DNA of 64,000 bases from Leeuwenhoekiella polynyae (GTDB taxonomy: Bacteria; Bacteroidota; Bacteroidia; Flavobacteriales; Flavobacteriaceae). Both the position numbers and the translations under genes were made by a program. The stretch lies in the NCBI RefSeq assembly GCF_042683665.1, contig NZ_JBHUOO010000008.1. One strand, 5' to 3'. Position 1 is the stretch's first letter; every line of letters begins with the position of its first letter. This document shows, piece by piece, positions 17,575 through 25,511 of this stretch. The notes under the pieces were generated by a model, which worked only from the letters and a program-made list of their open reading frames with translations, ran no database searches and was not told the DNA's origin.

Positions 17575-17613
17575 AAAAAACCCCATCAACAAAATCCTGT
17601 TGATGGGGTTTTT
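17575..17613 (-). terminator. Rho-independent terminator of the membrane zinc peptidase gene
   Basis: AAAAAACCCCATCAACA-AAATCC-TGTTGATGGGGTTTTTA: a 12-bp stem with flanking A and T tracts directly downstream of the minus-strand peptidase gene and only 15 bases before the HELGH gene start. Confidence 0.85.
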
Positions 17614-17636
17614 ATTTTTTAATGTGCTTTTAAGCA

Positions 17637-18344
17637 CTAGCGTCTTCCTCCAAAAATTTGAAGTGCGAAGTATAATAAAGTTGCAAGTGAACCTATCGCT
17701 GCCACAACATAGGTACGAGCAGCCCATTTAAGTGCATCTGCTGCACCATCGTGTTCCTGACGTGTCAACATATTGGATGATTCTAACCAGGCCAAAGCAC
17801 GATTACTCGCATCATATTCTACCGGTAAGGTTATGAAGGAAAATAAAGTTCCCATCGCAAAAAGTCCTAAACCGATAAGTGCTACAGTCATCCCTAATCC
17901 AGAACCAATGATTGACATCAACACCACACCACCTATAATTACAAACATAGACATCCGAGAAGCCACGCTAACTACAGGCACCAATTTAGAACGCATGGTC
18001 AACCAACTATACGCTTTTGCGTGCTGCACGGCGTGCCCGCACTCGTGTGCTGCTACCGCAGCCGCAGCGGCATTCCGCTGATTGTACACCGGTTCACTCA
18101 AGTTTACCGTTTTATTGGCAGGGTTGTAATGGTCTGTCAACTGGCCCTGTACCGAAATGACTTTTACATCAGTAATCCCATTATCACTAAGCATCTTGCG
18201 AGCAATTTCAGCTCCGCTCATCCCATTTTGTAAGTGTACTTGTGAATACTCTTTAAACTTACTTTTTAATTTATTACTAACTAACCAACTTACTAGTGCG
18301 ATTGCACCTATAAGTATATAGTAGCCCATATATCCTCCAAACAT
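17637..18344 (-). CDS. YugP-like membrane zinc metallopeptidase
   Basis: 235 residues of the neutral zinc metallopeptidase 2 (YugP) family. An N-terminal membrane helix (about 5-24) precedes the zinc motif AAHECGHAVQHA (HExxH), followed by two or three further helices (about 125-170 and 210-230). The family is membrane-bound; physiological substrates are not established. Single gene with its own terminator. Confidence 0.88.
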   Translation of the reverse strand: MFGGYMGYYILIGAIALVSWLVSNKLKSKFKEYSQVHLQNGMSGAEIARKMLSDNGITDVKVISVQGQLTDHYNPANKTVNLSEPVYNQRNAAAAAVAAHECGHAVQHAKAYSWLTMRSKLVPVVSVASRMSMFVIIGGVVLMSIIGSGLGMTVALIGLGLFAMGTLFSFITLPVEYDASNRALAWLESSNMLTRQEHDGAADALKWAARTYVVAAIGSLATLLYFALQIFGGRR

Positions 18345-18689
18345 AATTTTTAGTTTTAATTCATTAAAGCTAATGAATAATTAGCAAAAAATAAGCCGAA
18401 AACATCAGCTGACGTATTGGCTGTCACTTCGAGTTTTTGATGGAGGTCATTACCGGAATTAAAAGTTTCGAGAGGGATCGCTTTGATACACCGCTCCTTT
18501 GGTCCCGTTACTCAGCGACCGGTTTACTCCAAGTTTTAGTCAGTTCGAGCGCAGTCGAGAACCAAACTACATTTAAAGCTAGCATCTCGACTGCGCTCGA
18601 TGTGACACTGAGAATTCCAGAAATATTATACCTTGTATTTCTAATTTTGTATTTCCGATTTTCAATTCCCCCTTTGGGGGTTTAGGGGG
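18345..18689. other. Repeat-filled intergenic region downstream of leuS
   Basis: 345 bases with no credible gene (an 82-codon open frame here is made of repeat sequence). It contains the palindromic repeat at 18545-18600, additional degenerate repeat fragments around 18420-18540 (for example CACTTCGAG and TTTCGAGAGGGATCG), and a copy of the leuS-associated CCCCCTTTGGGGG repeat at its right edge. Confidence 0.6.
18545..18600. repeat. REP-like inverted repeat
   Basis: TCGAGCGCAGTCGAGA (18545-18560) and TCTCGACTGCGCTCGA (18585-18600) are perfect 16-bp inverted arms with a 24-nt AT-rich loop. This palindrome type is familiar from intergenic regions of many Bacteroidetes. Confidence 0.8.
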
Positions 18690-18692
18690 CTA
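18665..18692. repeat. leuS-associated GC-rich repeat, copy i (at the stop codon)
   Basis: ATTCCCCCTTTGGGGG followed by TTTAGGGGGCTA. The repeat reaches exactly into the leuS TAG stop (18690-18692). Same family as copies at 19141, 20089, 20871 and 21265. Confidence 0.75.
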
Positions 18693-21600
18693 GCCTACAA
18701 AATTCACGATCTTTCCGGGAACCACGATGACTTTTTTAGGTTCGCGACCGCCTAAATATTCCTGAGTTTTCTCGTATGCACGTACCGCTTTTTCGATTTC
18801 TTCTTTAGAAAGATCTAGCGGAAGCTCCATTGTAAAACGCATTTTCCCGTTAAACGAAATCGGGTATTCTTTACTGCTTTCTACCAAATGCTTGGCGTCA
18901 AACTCCGGAAACGGTGCCGTTGCAATCGAACCTTCGTGACCCAATAAACTCCATAATTCTTCTGCGATGTGTGGAGCATACGGCGAAATCAAAACCACCA
19001 AAGGTTCCAGCACTTCACGGTTGTTACATTTTGCAGCAGCCAACTCGTTAACGGCAATCATGAAGGTAGAAACCGAAGTATTGAAACTGAAGTTCTCGAT
19101 ATCTTCCTGCACCTTTTTGATGGTTTTATGAAGAACTTTAAGCCCCTCGGTCCCCGAAGGGGAAGCATCAACGTAGAACTCACCAACATTTCCATTAGGA
19201 TCAACTTTGTGATACAACTTCCAGAGTTTTTTGAGGAAGTTATGTACTCCGGTTATTCCTGCAGTATTCCAGGGTTTTGCCTGCTCTAACGGACCTAAAA
19301 ACATCTCGTACATACGCAAGGTATCGGCGCCGTACTCCTCACAAATATCATCGGGGTTTACCACGTTGTATTTGGATTTGGACATTTTTTCTACTTCGCG
19401 TGAAACTTTTACTCTATAATCTTTTGCACCTGAATCAGGAAAAATAATTCTCAATGACTCATCAATAAAAATTGAATTTACAAGCTCCTTTCTCCAATTC
19501 CGAAACTCAGGAACATCTAATAAATTTGATGTATTTACAAAGGAAACATCAACAACAAATTTTCTTCCTCTATCCAAGACCTTTACATTAAGATTTTTAT
19601 GACCTAAATCTTTTTCAATTTCATTAGAATACCATTTTTCTATTTCAGAAAGCTTTTCTTTAAAATGATCATTAAAATTGCTTTCCTGATATGCAGGAAG
19701 GAAATCACTCGAGAAAAATAAAGGCCTTAAAGAAATATAGTCCGACACATCTATTGCTTCATCCATAGTCAATTCAGATTCATCATACTCAACATAAACT
19801 GAATGTGCAAAAGCACTCTCCCCCAAAATCATCCCCTGATTGATGAGCTTTTTAAACGGCTCTTCAACTGGGGCGAAGCCACGGTCTTTTAAAAATTTCA
19901 CCCAGAAACGGCTGTATAGTAAATGACCAGTAGCGTGTTCGCTACCTCCAATGTAGAGGTCTACATTTTGCCAGTACTCCATCGCTTCTTTTGATGCAAA
20001 AGCCTCGTCGCGCAAGGCTTTCTCCATATACCTAAAGAAATACCAGCTGCTTCCTGCCCAACCGGGCATGGTGTTCAGCTCCAGCCCATAAACACCCGAA
20101 GGGGTATTCTCAGCATCAGCTCCCCCTTTGGGGGTTGGGGGGCCTACTACTTCGTTGGTATTCGTATCCCAATGCCACTTCGTGGCGCGACCTAGTGGCG
20201 GTTCACCTTCTTCGGTGGGTAAGTATTTTTCTACTTCCGGGAGCTCTAAAGGCAGGTATTTCGCATCAATCATTTGCGGCATACCGTCCACGTAATAAAC
20301 CGGGAAGGGTTCTCCCCAATAGCGCTGACGGCTAAAGACTGCATCTCGCAGGCGGTAATTGACTTTTCCTTTACCGGCGCCTATTTTCTCCAATTCTTCA
20401 ATCGCTTTAGGAAGCGCCTGCTTGTATGAAAGTCCGTTTAAGAAATCAGAATCTTTCAACGGTGTATTGTCCTTTTCGGCGTAAGCCTGCTCGCTGATAT
20501 CAATTCCGTCAAAAATATTTTTAATCGGAATACCAAAATGTGTCGCAAAATCCCAGTCGCGCTGATCCCCGCAAGGTACGGCCATCACCGCACCGGTACC
20601 GTAACCGGCCAGTACATAATCCCCTATCCAGATCGGGATGGGCTCTTTAGTAAATGGGTGCTCTGCATAAGCCCCAGTAAATGCCCCCGAAATAGTCTTT
20701 ACATCAGCCATACGCTCGCGCTCGCTACGCTTGGCAGTCGCCTCAATGTAGGCGTCAACCTCAGCCTTTTGCTCAGGTGTGGTAATCTCCTGTACCAGGT
20801 CCAACTCGGGTGCCAGCGTCATAAACGTTACCCCAAAAATAGTGTCGGGACGGGTGGTGAAGACTTCAATCCCCCTAACCCCCGAAGGGGGAACAAACGC
20901 ATCTAAACTTGCTGTGATCTGATCGATCACCTTTTGCAAATCATGAAGAACTTCTTCATTTTTAAACCGAATAACTTGATATCCTATATCTTCTAATACT
21001 TCTGTTCTTGCCTGATCTTTTCCCTGTTGATTATCGTGAACAGATCCGTCTACTTCAATTATAAGTTTCTTCGAAAGACATACAAAATCAACAATATACT
21101 CATCAATAACGTGCTGCCTTCTGAATTTTGAATCCAGTTTTTTTCCACTCAAAACTTCCCAAAGCAGCTGTTCTGCTTCAGTAGGCTGAGATCGCATTTT
21201 TTTTGCTTTTTCATTCAGCAACGCTGAATTATTTCCCCCTGTCCTATATCCCGGCTTACTTGTAGTTCCCCCTTTGGGGGCTAGGGGGAATTTGACCATC
21301 GCCCCTTTACTTCTACCAATCCAGTTGGTTTGTGAATCTTTAAGCGGTTGTGGCCAGTCGATATCTTGTAAACCGTCTAATAAACGCTGTGCGTATGCGC
21401 TGATGCGCATACTCCATTGGGTCATTTTTTTACGCACTACGGGATGCCCACCACGTTCTGAAACGCCGTTAACAATCTCATCGTTTGCTAATACGGTACC
21501 CAAAGCCGGACACCAGTTTACTTCGGTTTCAGCCAGGTAGGTTAAGCGGTATTTTAAAAGTATTTCCTGTTTTGCTTTCGCGGAAGCGTTTTTCCAATCT

Positions 21601-22157
21601 TCAGCAGTAAAAGATTCCACATCTTCATCGCACACCGCATTTACAGAAGTATTTCCTTCAGCTTCAAATTTGGCGATCAGCGTGTCAATATGTTCCGCTT
21701 TGTTGCTGTCGTTGTTGTACCAACTTTCAAAAAGCTGAATAAAAATCCACTGTGTCCACTTATAATATTCGGGATTTGACGTGCGCACCTCGCGACTCCA
21801 GTCAAATGAAAAACCGATTTTATCCAATTGCTCGCGGTAACGGGCAATATTGGTTTCGGTAGTGATTGCCGGGTGTTGACCGGTTTGAATCGCATATTGC
21901 TCTGCCGGAAGTCCAAATGAATCATACCCCTGTGGATGCAACACATTATACCCTTGATGCCGTTTGTAACGCGCATAAATGTCACTGGCGATATACCCTA
22001 GCGGATGACCCACGTGCAGTCCCGCCCCAGAAGGATAGGGAAACATATCAAGCACATAATATTTAGGCTTATCGCTGTTGTTTTGGGCTTCAAAGGTTTT
22101 GTGTTCTTTCCAAAACTGTTGCCACTTTTCTTCTATCGCGTTAAAATCGTAATTCAT
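18690..22157 (-). CDS. leuS: Leucyl-tRNA synthetase with an in-frame DUF559 domain insertion
   Basis: 1155 residues, roughly 200 longer than I expect for flavobacterial LeuRS. Catalytic parts are intact: HVGH (48-51, HIGH motif), the editing-domain threonine-rich TTRPDT (about 434-439) and KMSKS (924-928). Three in-frame additions are visible. Residues 291-429 form a DUF559 endonuclease-like domain bounded by repeat-encoded peptides (PLAPKGG and VPPSGVRG), placed at the entrance of the CP1 editing domain. About 670-690 is a repeat-derived peptide with the same two halves. About 777-920 is an atypical, AT-rich stretch before KMSKS. A fourth repeat scar (SPSGTEG) lies near 998-1006. No frameshift or stop interrupts the gene, so the product is predicted to be made with the insert. 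Single gene, ATG at 22157. Confidence 0.95.
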   Translation of the reverse strand: MNYDFNAIEEKWQQFWKEHKTFEAQNNSDKPKYYVLDMFPYPSGAGLHVGHPLGYIASDIYARYKRHQGYNVLHPQGYDSFGLPAEQYAIQTGQHPAITTETNIARYREQLDKIGFSFDWSREVRTSNPEYYKWTQWIFIQLFESWYNNDSNKAEHIDTLIAKFEAEGNTSVNAVCDEDVESFTAEDWKNASAKAKQEILLKYRLTYLAETEVNWCPALGTVLANDEIVNGVSERGGHPVVRKKMTQWSMRISAYAQRLLDGLQDIDWPQPLKDSQTNWIGRSKGAMVKFPLAPKGGTTSKPGYRTGGNNSALLNEKAKKMRSQPTEAEQLLWEVLSGKKLDSKFRRQHVIDEYIVDFVCLSKKLIIEVDGSVHDNQQGKDQARTEVLEDIGYQVIRFKNEEVLHDLQKVIDQITASLDAFVPPSGVRGIEVFTTRPDTIFGVTFMTLAPELDLVQEITTPEQKAEVDAYIEATAKRSERERMADVKTISGAFTGAYAEHPFTKEPIPIWIGDYVLAGYGTGAVMAVPCGDQRDWDFATHFGIPIKNIFDGIDISEQAYAEKDNTPLKDSDFLNGLSYKQALPKAIEELEKIGAGKGKVNYRLRDAVFSRQRYWGEPFPVYYVDGMPQMIDAKYLPLELPEVEKYLPTEEGEPPLGRATKWHWDTNTNEVVGPPTPKGGADAENTPSGVYGLELNTMPGWAGSSWYFFRYMEKALRDEAFASKEAMEYWQNVDLYIGGSEHATGHLLYSRFWVKFLKDRGFAPVEEPFKKLINQGMILGESAFAHSVYVEYDESELTMDEAIDVSDYISLRPLFFSSDFLPAYQESNFNDHFKEKLSEIEKWYSNEIEKDLGHKNLNVKVLDRGRKFVVDVSFVNTSNLLDVPEFRNWRKELVNSIFIDESLRIIFPDSGAKDYRVKVSREVEKMSKSKYNVVNPDDICEEYGADTLRMYEMFLGPLEQAKPWNTAGITGVHNFLKKLWKLYHKVDPNGNVGEFYVDASPSGTEGLKVLHKTIKKVQEDIENFSFNTSVSTFMIAVNELAAAKCNNREVLEPLVVLISPYAPHIAEELWSLLGHEGSIATAPFPEFDAKHLVESSKEYPISFNGKMRFTMELPLDLSKEEIEKAVRAYEKTQEYLGGREPKKVIVVPGKIVNFVG
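19141..19166. repeat. leuS-internal GC-rich repeat, copy ii
   Basis: AGCCCCTCGGTCCCCGAAGG then GGAAGC: a degenerate single copy read in frame as ASPSGTEGLK in a variable part of the LeuRS anticodon-binding region. Confidence 0.6.
20089..20150. mobile_element. 60-bp mini-element inside leuS (paired repeat halves, no DUF559)
   Basis: On the plus strand: AAACACCCGAAGGGGTATTC, a 9-nt spacer, then GCTCCCCCTTTGGGGG followed by TTGGGGGGCC. It contains degenerate forms of both terminal repeats that flank the DUF559 insertion but only a short spacer between them, and is translated in frame (GPPTPKGG...NTPSGVYG). It resembles an internally deleted derivative of the full insertion. Confidence 0.6.
20871..21290 (-). 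mobile_element. Repeat-bounded DUF559 endonuclease-like insertion in leuS
   Basis: 420 bp (140 codons) bounded by CCCCCTAACCCCCGAAGGGG (20871-20890) plus GAAC and by GTTCCCCCTTTGGGGG then CTAGGGGGAA (21265-21290). Between them the leuS frame encodes a complete DUF559/Vsr-like domain (LeuRS residues about 311-415): NEKAKKMRSQPTEAEQLLW, KFRRQHVIDEYIVDFVC and KKLIIEVDGSVH. The likely PD-(D/E)XK-type residues are D357, E368 and D370, with H374 nearby. The insert splits the LeuRS sequence between GAMVKF and IEVFTTRPDT without changing frame. No intein splicing residues are seen at its edges. Confidence 0.85.
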
Positions 22158-22204
22158 CCTAGGTTCATTTGTTGAAATTGCTTTAAGACTTGTAAACTGT
22201 CAAA

Positions 22205-22260
22205 CTGAGCTTGTCGAAGTTTCAACCCATTAGTCATTAATTGGTCTTCGACAGGCTCAG
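22205..22260. repeat. REP-like inverted repeat upstream of leuS
   Basis: CTGAGCTTGTCGAAG (22205-22219) and CTTCGACAGGCTCAG (22246-22260) are 15-bp inverted arms with one mismatch and a 26-nt loop. It is the common CTGAGCCTGTCGAAG intergenic palindrome. Confidence 0.85.
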
Positions 22261-22355
22261 ACTGACAAACGAAATCTAAAGCATATCTTTTAGAAGCGGC
22301 AAATTTAACGATTTAAAAGCGATTTGAGACTTCAGATTCCTTCATCAAAATTTAG

Positions 22356-23279
22356 TTAAGACCGCGCCTCTTTTTCCATAGGTAATAAGCACTCGTAAAT
22401 GAGTTCGTTTACCGGGACTGAAACCCCTAACCGTTTCCCTTCCCGAACAATATACCCATTAAAATTATCGAGTTCGCTGGGTTTGCCTTCCATAATATCC
22501 CGTTGGGTGGAAGCAGTAACCTCAGCATCTTGATTTTGAATCACTTCAAAAACCGAATCCATATGGGCTTCTGTTAGATTTATTCCTTTGGCTTTTGCAA
22601 CTTTAAAAATCTCTTGGGCAGTATCTTTCATCATCTGGAACAGGTATTCGCTGGAACGTATTTTACCCATAGGCACGCGGGTTAATCCGCCAATACCGCT
22701 TATCGTACAGATGAATAAAAATTTCTTCCAGATCTCAACCTGAATGTTTTCTACTGAATCACTCACAAAACCAGCTTCCTGAAACAATTCCTGAAGGGCT
22801 TTTATGCGGTCAGTAAGACTGCCGTTGAGTTCTCCAAATATTATAATTGGCTCAAACGTAAGATGTTTTATTTTACCGGGACCGTCTTTAAAAGCTATAA
22901 TTCTGCACAATCCTCCTAAAACCTGAGCATCGGGCAACACCTCGAGAATTTTCTCTGCATTTGCAGCACCATTTTGCAAGGGTAAAAACACGGTTTCAGA
23001 TTTTACATACGGCTTTAAAGCTTGAATACTCTCAGGAACTTGCCAGGATTTAACACCTAGAATCACTAAATCCGGAGTAGGTATTTCGCTGAGATCATCA
23101 GTTGCCAGATCGGGTTCCGCTACAAAATCGCCTTTGTAACTGGTTACCTGCAATCCATTTTGTTTAATCGCTTCCAGATGCTTTCCGCGAGCGATAAACG
23201 TTATATGATTATTGGTTTTAGTCAGTTTTCCGCCAAAATAGCCGCCAACTCCTCCTATTCCGTATATTAAAATGTTCAT
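22356..23279 (-). CDS. panE: 2-dehydropantoate 2-reductase
   Basis: 307 residues of the ketopantoate reductase (PanE/ApbA) family, which uses NADPH to make pantoate for coenzyme A. An N-terminal Rossmann motif IYGIGGVGGYFGGKL (4-18) is followed by LGVKSWQV and the Asn-containing FLPLQNGAAN. The C-terminal helical domain contains EIWKKFLFICTISGIGGLTR with the catalytic lysine of the family. Several paralogues exist in bacteria, so the exact ketoacid is inferred. Single gene, divergent from ftsX. Confidence 0.85.
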   Translation of the reverse strand: MNILIYGIGGVGGYFGGKLTKTNNHITFIARGKHLEAIKQNGLQVTSYKGDFVAEPDLATDDLSEIPTPDLVILGVKSWQVPESIQALKPYVKSETVFLPLQNGAANAEKILEVLPDAQVLGGLCRIIAFKDGPGKIKHLTFEPIIIFGELNGSLTDRIKALQELFQEAGFVSDSVENIQVEIWKKFLFICTISGIGGLTRVPMGKIRSSEYLFQMMKDTAQEIFKVAKAKGINLTEAHMDSVFEVIQNQDAEVTASTQRDIMEGKPSELDNFNGYIVREGKRLGVSVPVNELIYECLLPMEKEARS

Positions 23280-23411
23280 CAGTTTATCATTTTCAGGGTT
23301 AAGCTTTTAATTATAAGATGTTTCAACCCTTATAAACGCTGAAAGTAGCGAAAGCTTTGATATAAAAATACAAAATGCGAAATGCGTACGTTTAAGAAGC
23401 ACGAACTTTAG

Positions 23412-23419
23412 TATTTTTG
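23412..23419 (+). promoter_or_regulatory. -7 promoter element of the ftsX operon
   Basis: TATTTTTG (TAnnTTTG) lies 34 nt before the ftsX ATG, with a weak -33-like GTTTAAG about 21 nt upstream of it. Confidence 0.55.
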
Positions 23420-23452
23420 CCCACTAGTGGTATCTAAATTTTAAGCAGCAAT

Positions 23453-24331
23453 ATGGCATCATCTTTTGAAAAGTTTCAACGTCGCAGATTGATCTCATCT
23501 TATTTTTCGGTGATTTTAAGTATTGCGTTGGTGCTCTTCTTACTCGGTCTGCTGGGACTTCTGGTGCTGAATTCTAAAAAAGTTGCTGATCATTTTAAGG
23601 AGCAAATCGCGCTTACGATCTATCTGAAAGATGACGCCAAAGATGTTGAGATCAAGCAACTTGAAAAAACACTGGCACTAGCAGATTATACAAAATCGAC
23701 TCAGTTTGTTTCTAAGGAAGATGCTGCAGAAAAACACAGCAAAGAAATAGGGGAGAATTTTATGGATTTTCTGGGGTACAATCCACTGCAGAACTCTATT
23801 GACGTTTACCTCAAAGCTGACTTTGTAGATGCCGCTCAGGTAAAAGAAATTGCCGACAATTTACTCGCAAAAGATTTTGTGGAAGAAGTAAACTACGATC
23901 AACCCTTGATCTCTTTACTCAACGATAATATCAAAAAAATAAGTTTGTGGATTGTGATCATCAGCGGCGTATTTACGCTCATCGCTGTTTTGCTCATCAA
24001 CTCTGCGATACGACTTTCAGTTTACTCTAAACGATTTACCATAAAAACCATGCAAATGGTAGGCGCTACCAAAGGTTTTATTCGCCGCCCGTTTATCTGG
24101 CTGAGTATGAAACTGGGAATGGTAGGCGCATTAATTGCTCTGGCGGGGATGGCTGCGGTTTTATATTATTTAAACCAGACCTTTCCTGAGCTTGAACTAC
24201 TTGCTGATCCTGTAATTCTCGCTATTTTATTTGTAGGTGTATTTGTAGCAAGCGTTATTATAACTTGGTTCAGTACTTTTTTAGCCACACAGCGTTTCTT
24301 AAATTTAAGAACAGACGAATTATACTATTAG
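23453..24331 (+). CDS. ftsX: Cell division protein FtsX
   Basis: 292 residues. It is the membrane partner of the ATPase FtsE and controls peptidoglycan hydrolases at the septum. Topology is typical: cytoplasmic N-terminus, TM1 (about 17-40), a periplasmic domain (about 45-165), then three helices (about 168-190, 215-237, 255-280). TMQMVGATKGFIRRPF between TM2 and TM3 is the FtsX-family cytoplasmic loop. No ftsE is adjacent, as in other Bacteroidetes. First gene of the ftsX-DUF3098-uppP-truB operon. Confidence 0.93.
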   Translation: MASSFEKFQRRRLISSYFSVILSIALVLFLLGLLGLLVLNSKKVADHFKEQIALTIYLKDDAKDVEIKQLEKTLALADYTKSTQFVSKEDAAEKHSKEIGENFMDFLGYNPLQNSIDVYLKADFVDAAQVKEIADNLLAKDFVEEVNYDQPLISLLNDNIKKISLWIVIISGVFTLIAVLLINSAIRLSVYSKRFTIKTMQMVGATKGFIRRPFIWLSMKLGMVGALIALAGMAAVLYYLNQTFPELELLADPVILAILFVGVFVASVIITWFSTFLATQRFLNLRTDELYY

Positions 24332-24377
24332 GTAAAGACATCGTGTCTTTTAAATCATAACATTTAACCCTTTAAAA

Positions 24378-24653
24378 ATGGGAGAACAAAAGCGTAAAAA
24401 GCAAAACGAACTGCACCGCAGTAGTTTTATTTTTAAAAAGAAAAATTATAAAGTGATGTTGATAGGTCTGGGTGTTATTGCACTTGGGTTTATTTTAATG
24501 TCTGGTGGCGGCAGCGATAACCCTAATGTCTTTAACCCGGAGATTTACAACTGGAGACGTATACGTCTGGCTCCTGCTTTGGTCTTAATAGGGTTTGGGA
24601 TTGAGGTCTATGCGATATTGCTGAATCCTGATAAGAAAAAGAACGCCAACTAA
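24378..24653 (+). CDS. DUF3098 membrane protein
   Basis: 91 residues with two hydrophobic segments (about 27-43 and 65-83). The central MSGGGSDNPNVFNPEIYNW block followed by RRIRLAPALVLIGF is the DUF3098 signature. Function unknown; the family is nearly always found between ftsX and uppP in Bacteroidetes, pointing to a role in the envelope or division. Confidence 0.9.
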   Translation: MGEQKRKKQNELHRSSFIFKKKNYKVMLIGLGVIALGFILMSGGGSDNPNVFNPEIYNWRRIRLAPALVLIGFGIEVYAILLNPDKKKNAN

Positions 24654-24673
24654 CCTCCTTTCAACCTTTTTAA

Positions 24674-25471
24674 ATGGATATAATTGACGCAATAATACTG
24701 GGTATTATTCAAGGACTTACCGAATTTTTACCGGTATCATCAAGTGGTCACCTCGAGCTGGGAAAAGCGATTTTAGGAGACAGCACCTTACCGGAAGAAA
24801 GTTTACTTTTTACCGTAGTACTTCATTTTGCAACCGCCTTGAGTACGCTGGTTGTTTTTAGGAAAGACATCCTTGAAATCATAACAGGTTTGTTTCAGTT
24901 TAAATGGAATGAAGAAACACAATTTTCTTTAAAAATCATTATCTCGATGATCCCTGCGGTGTTTATAGGACTCTTTTTTGAAGAGCAACTCGAATCACTT
25001 TTTGGCGGAAATATTCTTTTAGTTGGAATGATGCTCATCATTACCGCCTTATTGCTTTGGCTAGCAGATAAAGCAAAAGACACTCAAAAACCGGTAACCT
25101 ATCGCAATGCTTTTGTAATCGGTATAGCTCAGGCTATCGCTATGCTTCCCGGAATTTCTCGCAGTGGCGCTACAATTTCAACCTCGGTTTTATTAGGAAA
25201 TGATAAAAGTAAAGCTGCTCGGTTTTCATTCTTAATGGTGGTTCCGTTGATTTTTGGGAAAATCGCTAAAGATATTTTAGGTGGTGAGATCACTACTGAA
25301 TCGGGTAACTTCACCGCTCTTTCTATAGGTTTTGTAGCTGCTTTTGTAAGTGGGCTTATCGCCTGTACCTGGATGATCAAATTGGTTAAAAAGAGCAAGC
25401 TTTCTTGGTTTGCCGTTTATTGCCTGATCGTAGGAATCATTGCCGTAAGTTTTGGTTACTATAATTTATAA
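24674..25471 (+). CDS. uppP: Undecaprenyl-diphosphate phosphatase
   Basis: 265 residues of the BacA/UppP family. It dephosphorylates undecaprenyl pyrophosphate to recycle the cell-wall lipid carrier, and its overexpression gives bacitracin tolerance in the family. About eight helices. The two catalytic motifs are GLTEFLPVSSSGH (15-27) and LPGISRSGATIS (about 157-168). Third gene of the ftsX operon (21-nt gap). Confidence 0.95.
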   Translation: MDIIDAIILGIIQGLTEFLPVSSSGHLELGKAILGDSTLPEESLLFTVVLHFATALSTLVVFRKDILEIITGLFQFKWNEETQFSLKIIISMIPAVFIGLFFEEQLESLFGGNILLVGMMLIITALLLWLADKAKDTQKPVTYRNAFVIGIAQAIAMLPGISRSGATISTSVLLGNDKSKAARFSFLMVVPLIFGKIAKDILGGEITTESGNFTALSIGFVAAFVSGLIACTWMIKLVKKSKLSWFAVYCLIVGIIAVSFGYYNL

Positions 25472-25511
25472 CCAACTCTCACCTGAATAAAAATCATTAA
25501 CAGAAATACGT

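Noticed and set aside
18437..18685. 82-codon open frame downstream of leuS
   Set aside because: Consists of REP-like palindromes and the GC-rich repeat read as protein.
20135..20906. Plus-strand open frames within leuS (and similar ones opposite pckA, susD, greA and others)
   Set aside because: They are antisense shadows of well-supported genes, with no domains or promoters.
20871..21290. Intein in leuS
   Set aside because: The insert has no N-terminal Cys/Ser, no HN at its C-terminal end and no Hint-type motifs. Its content is a DUF559 nuclease domain between DNA repeats, so it is treated as a non-spliced insertion.
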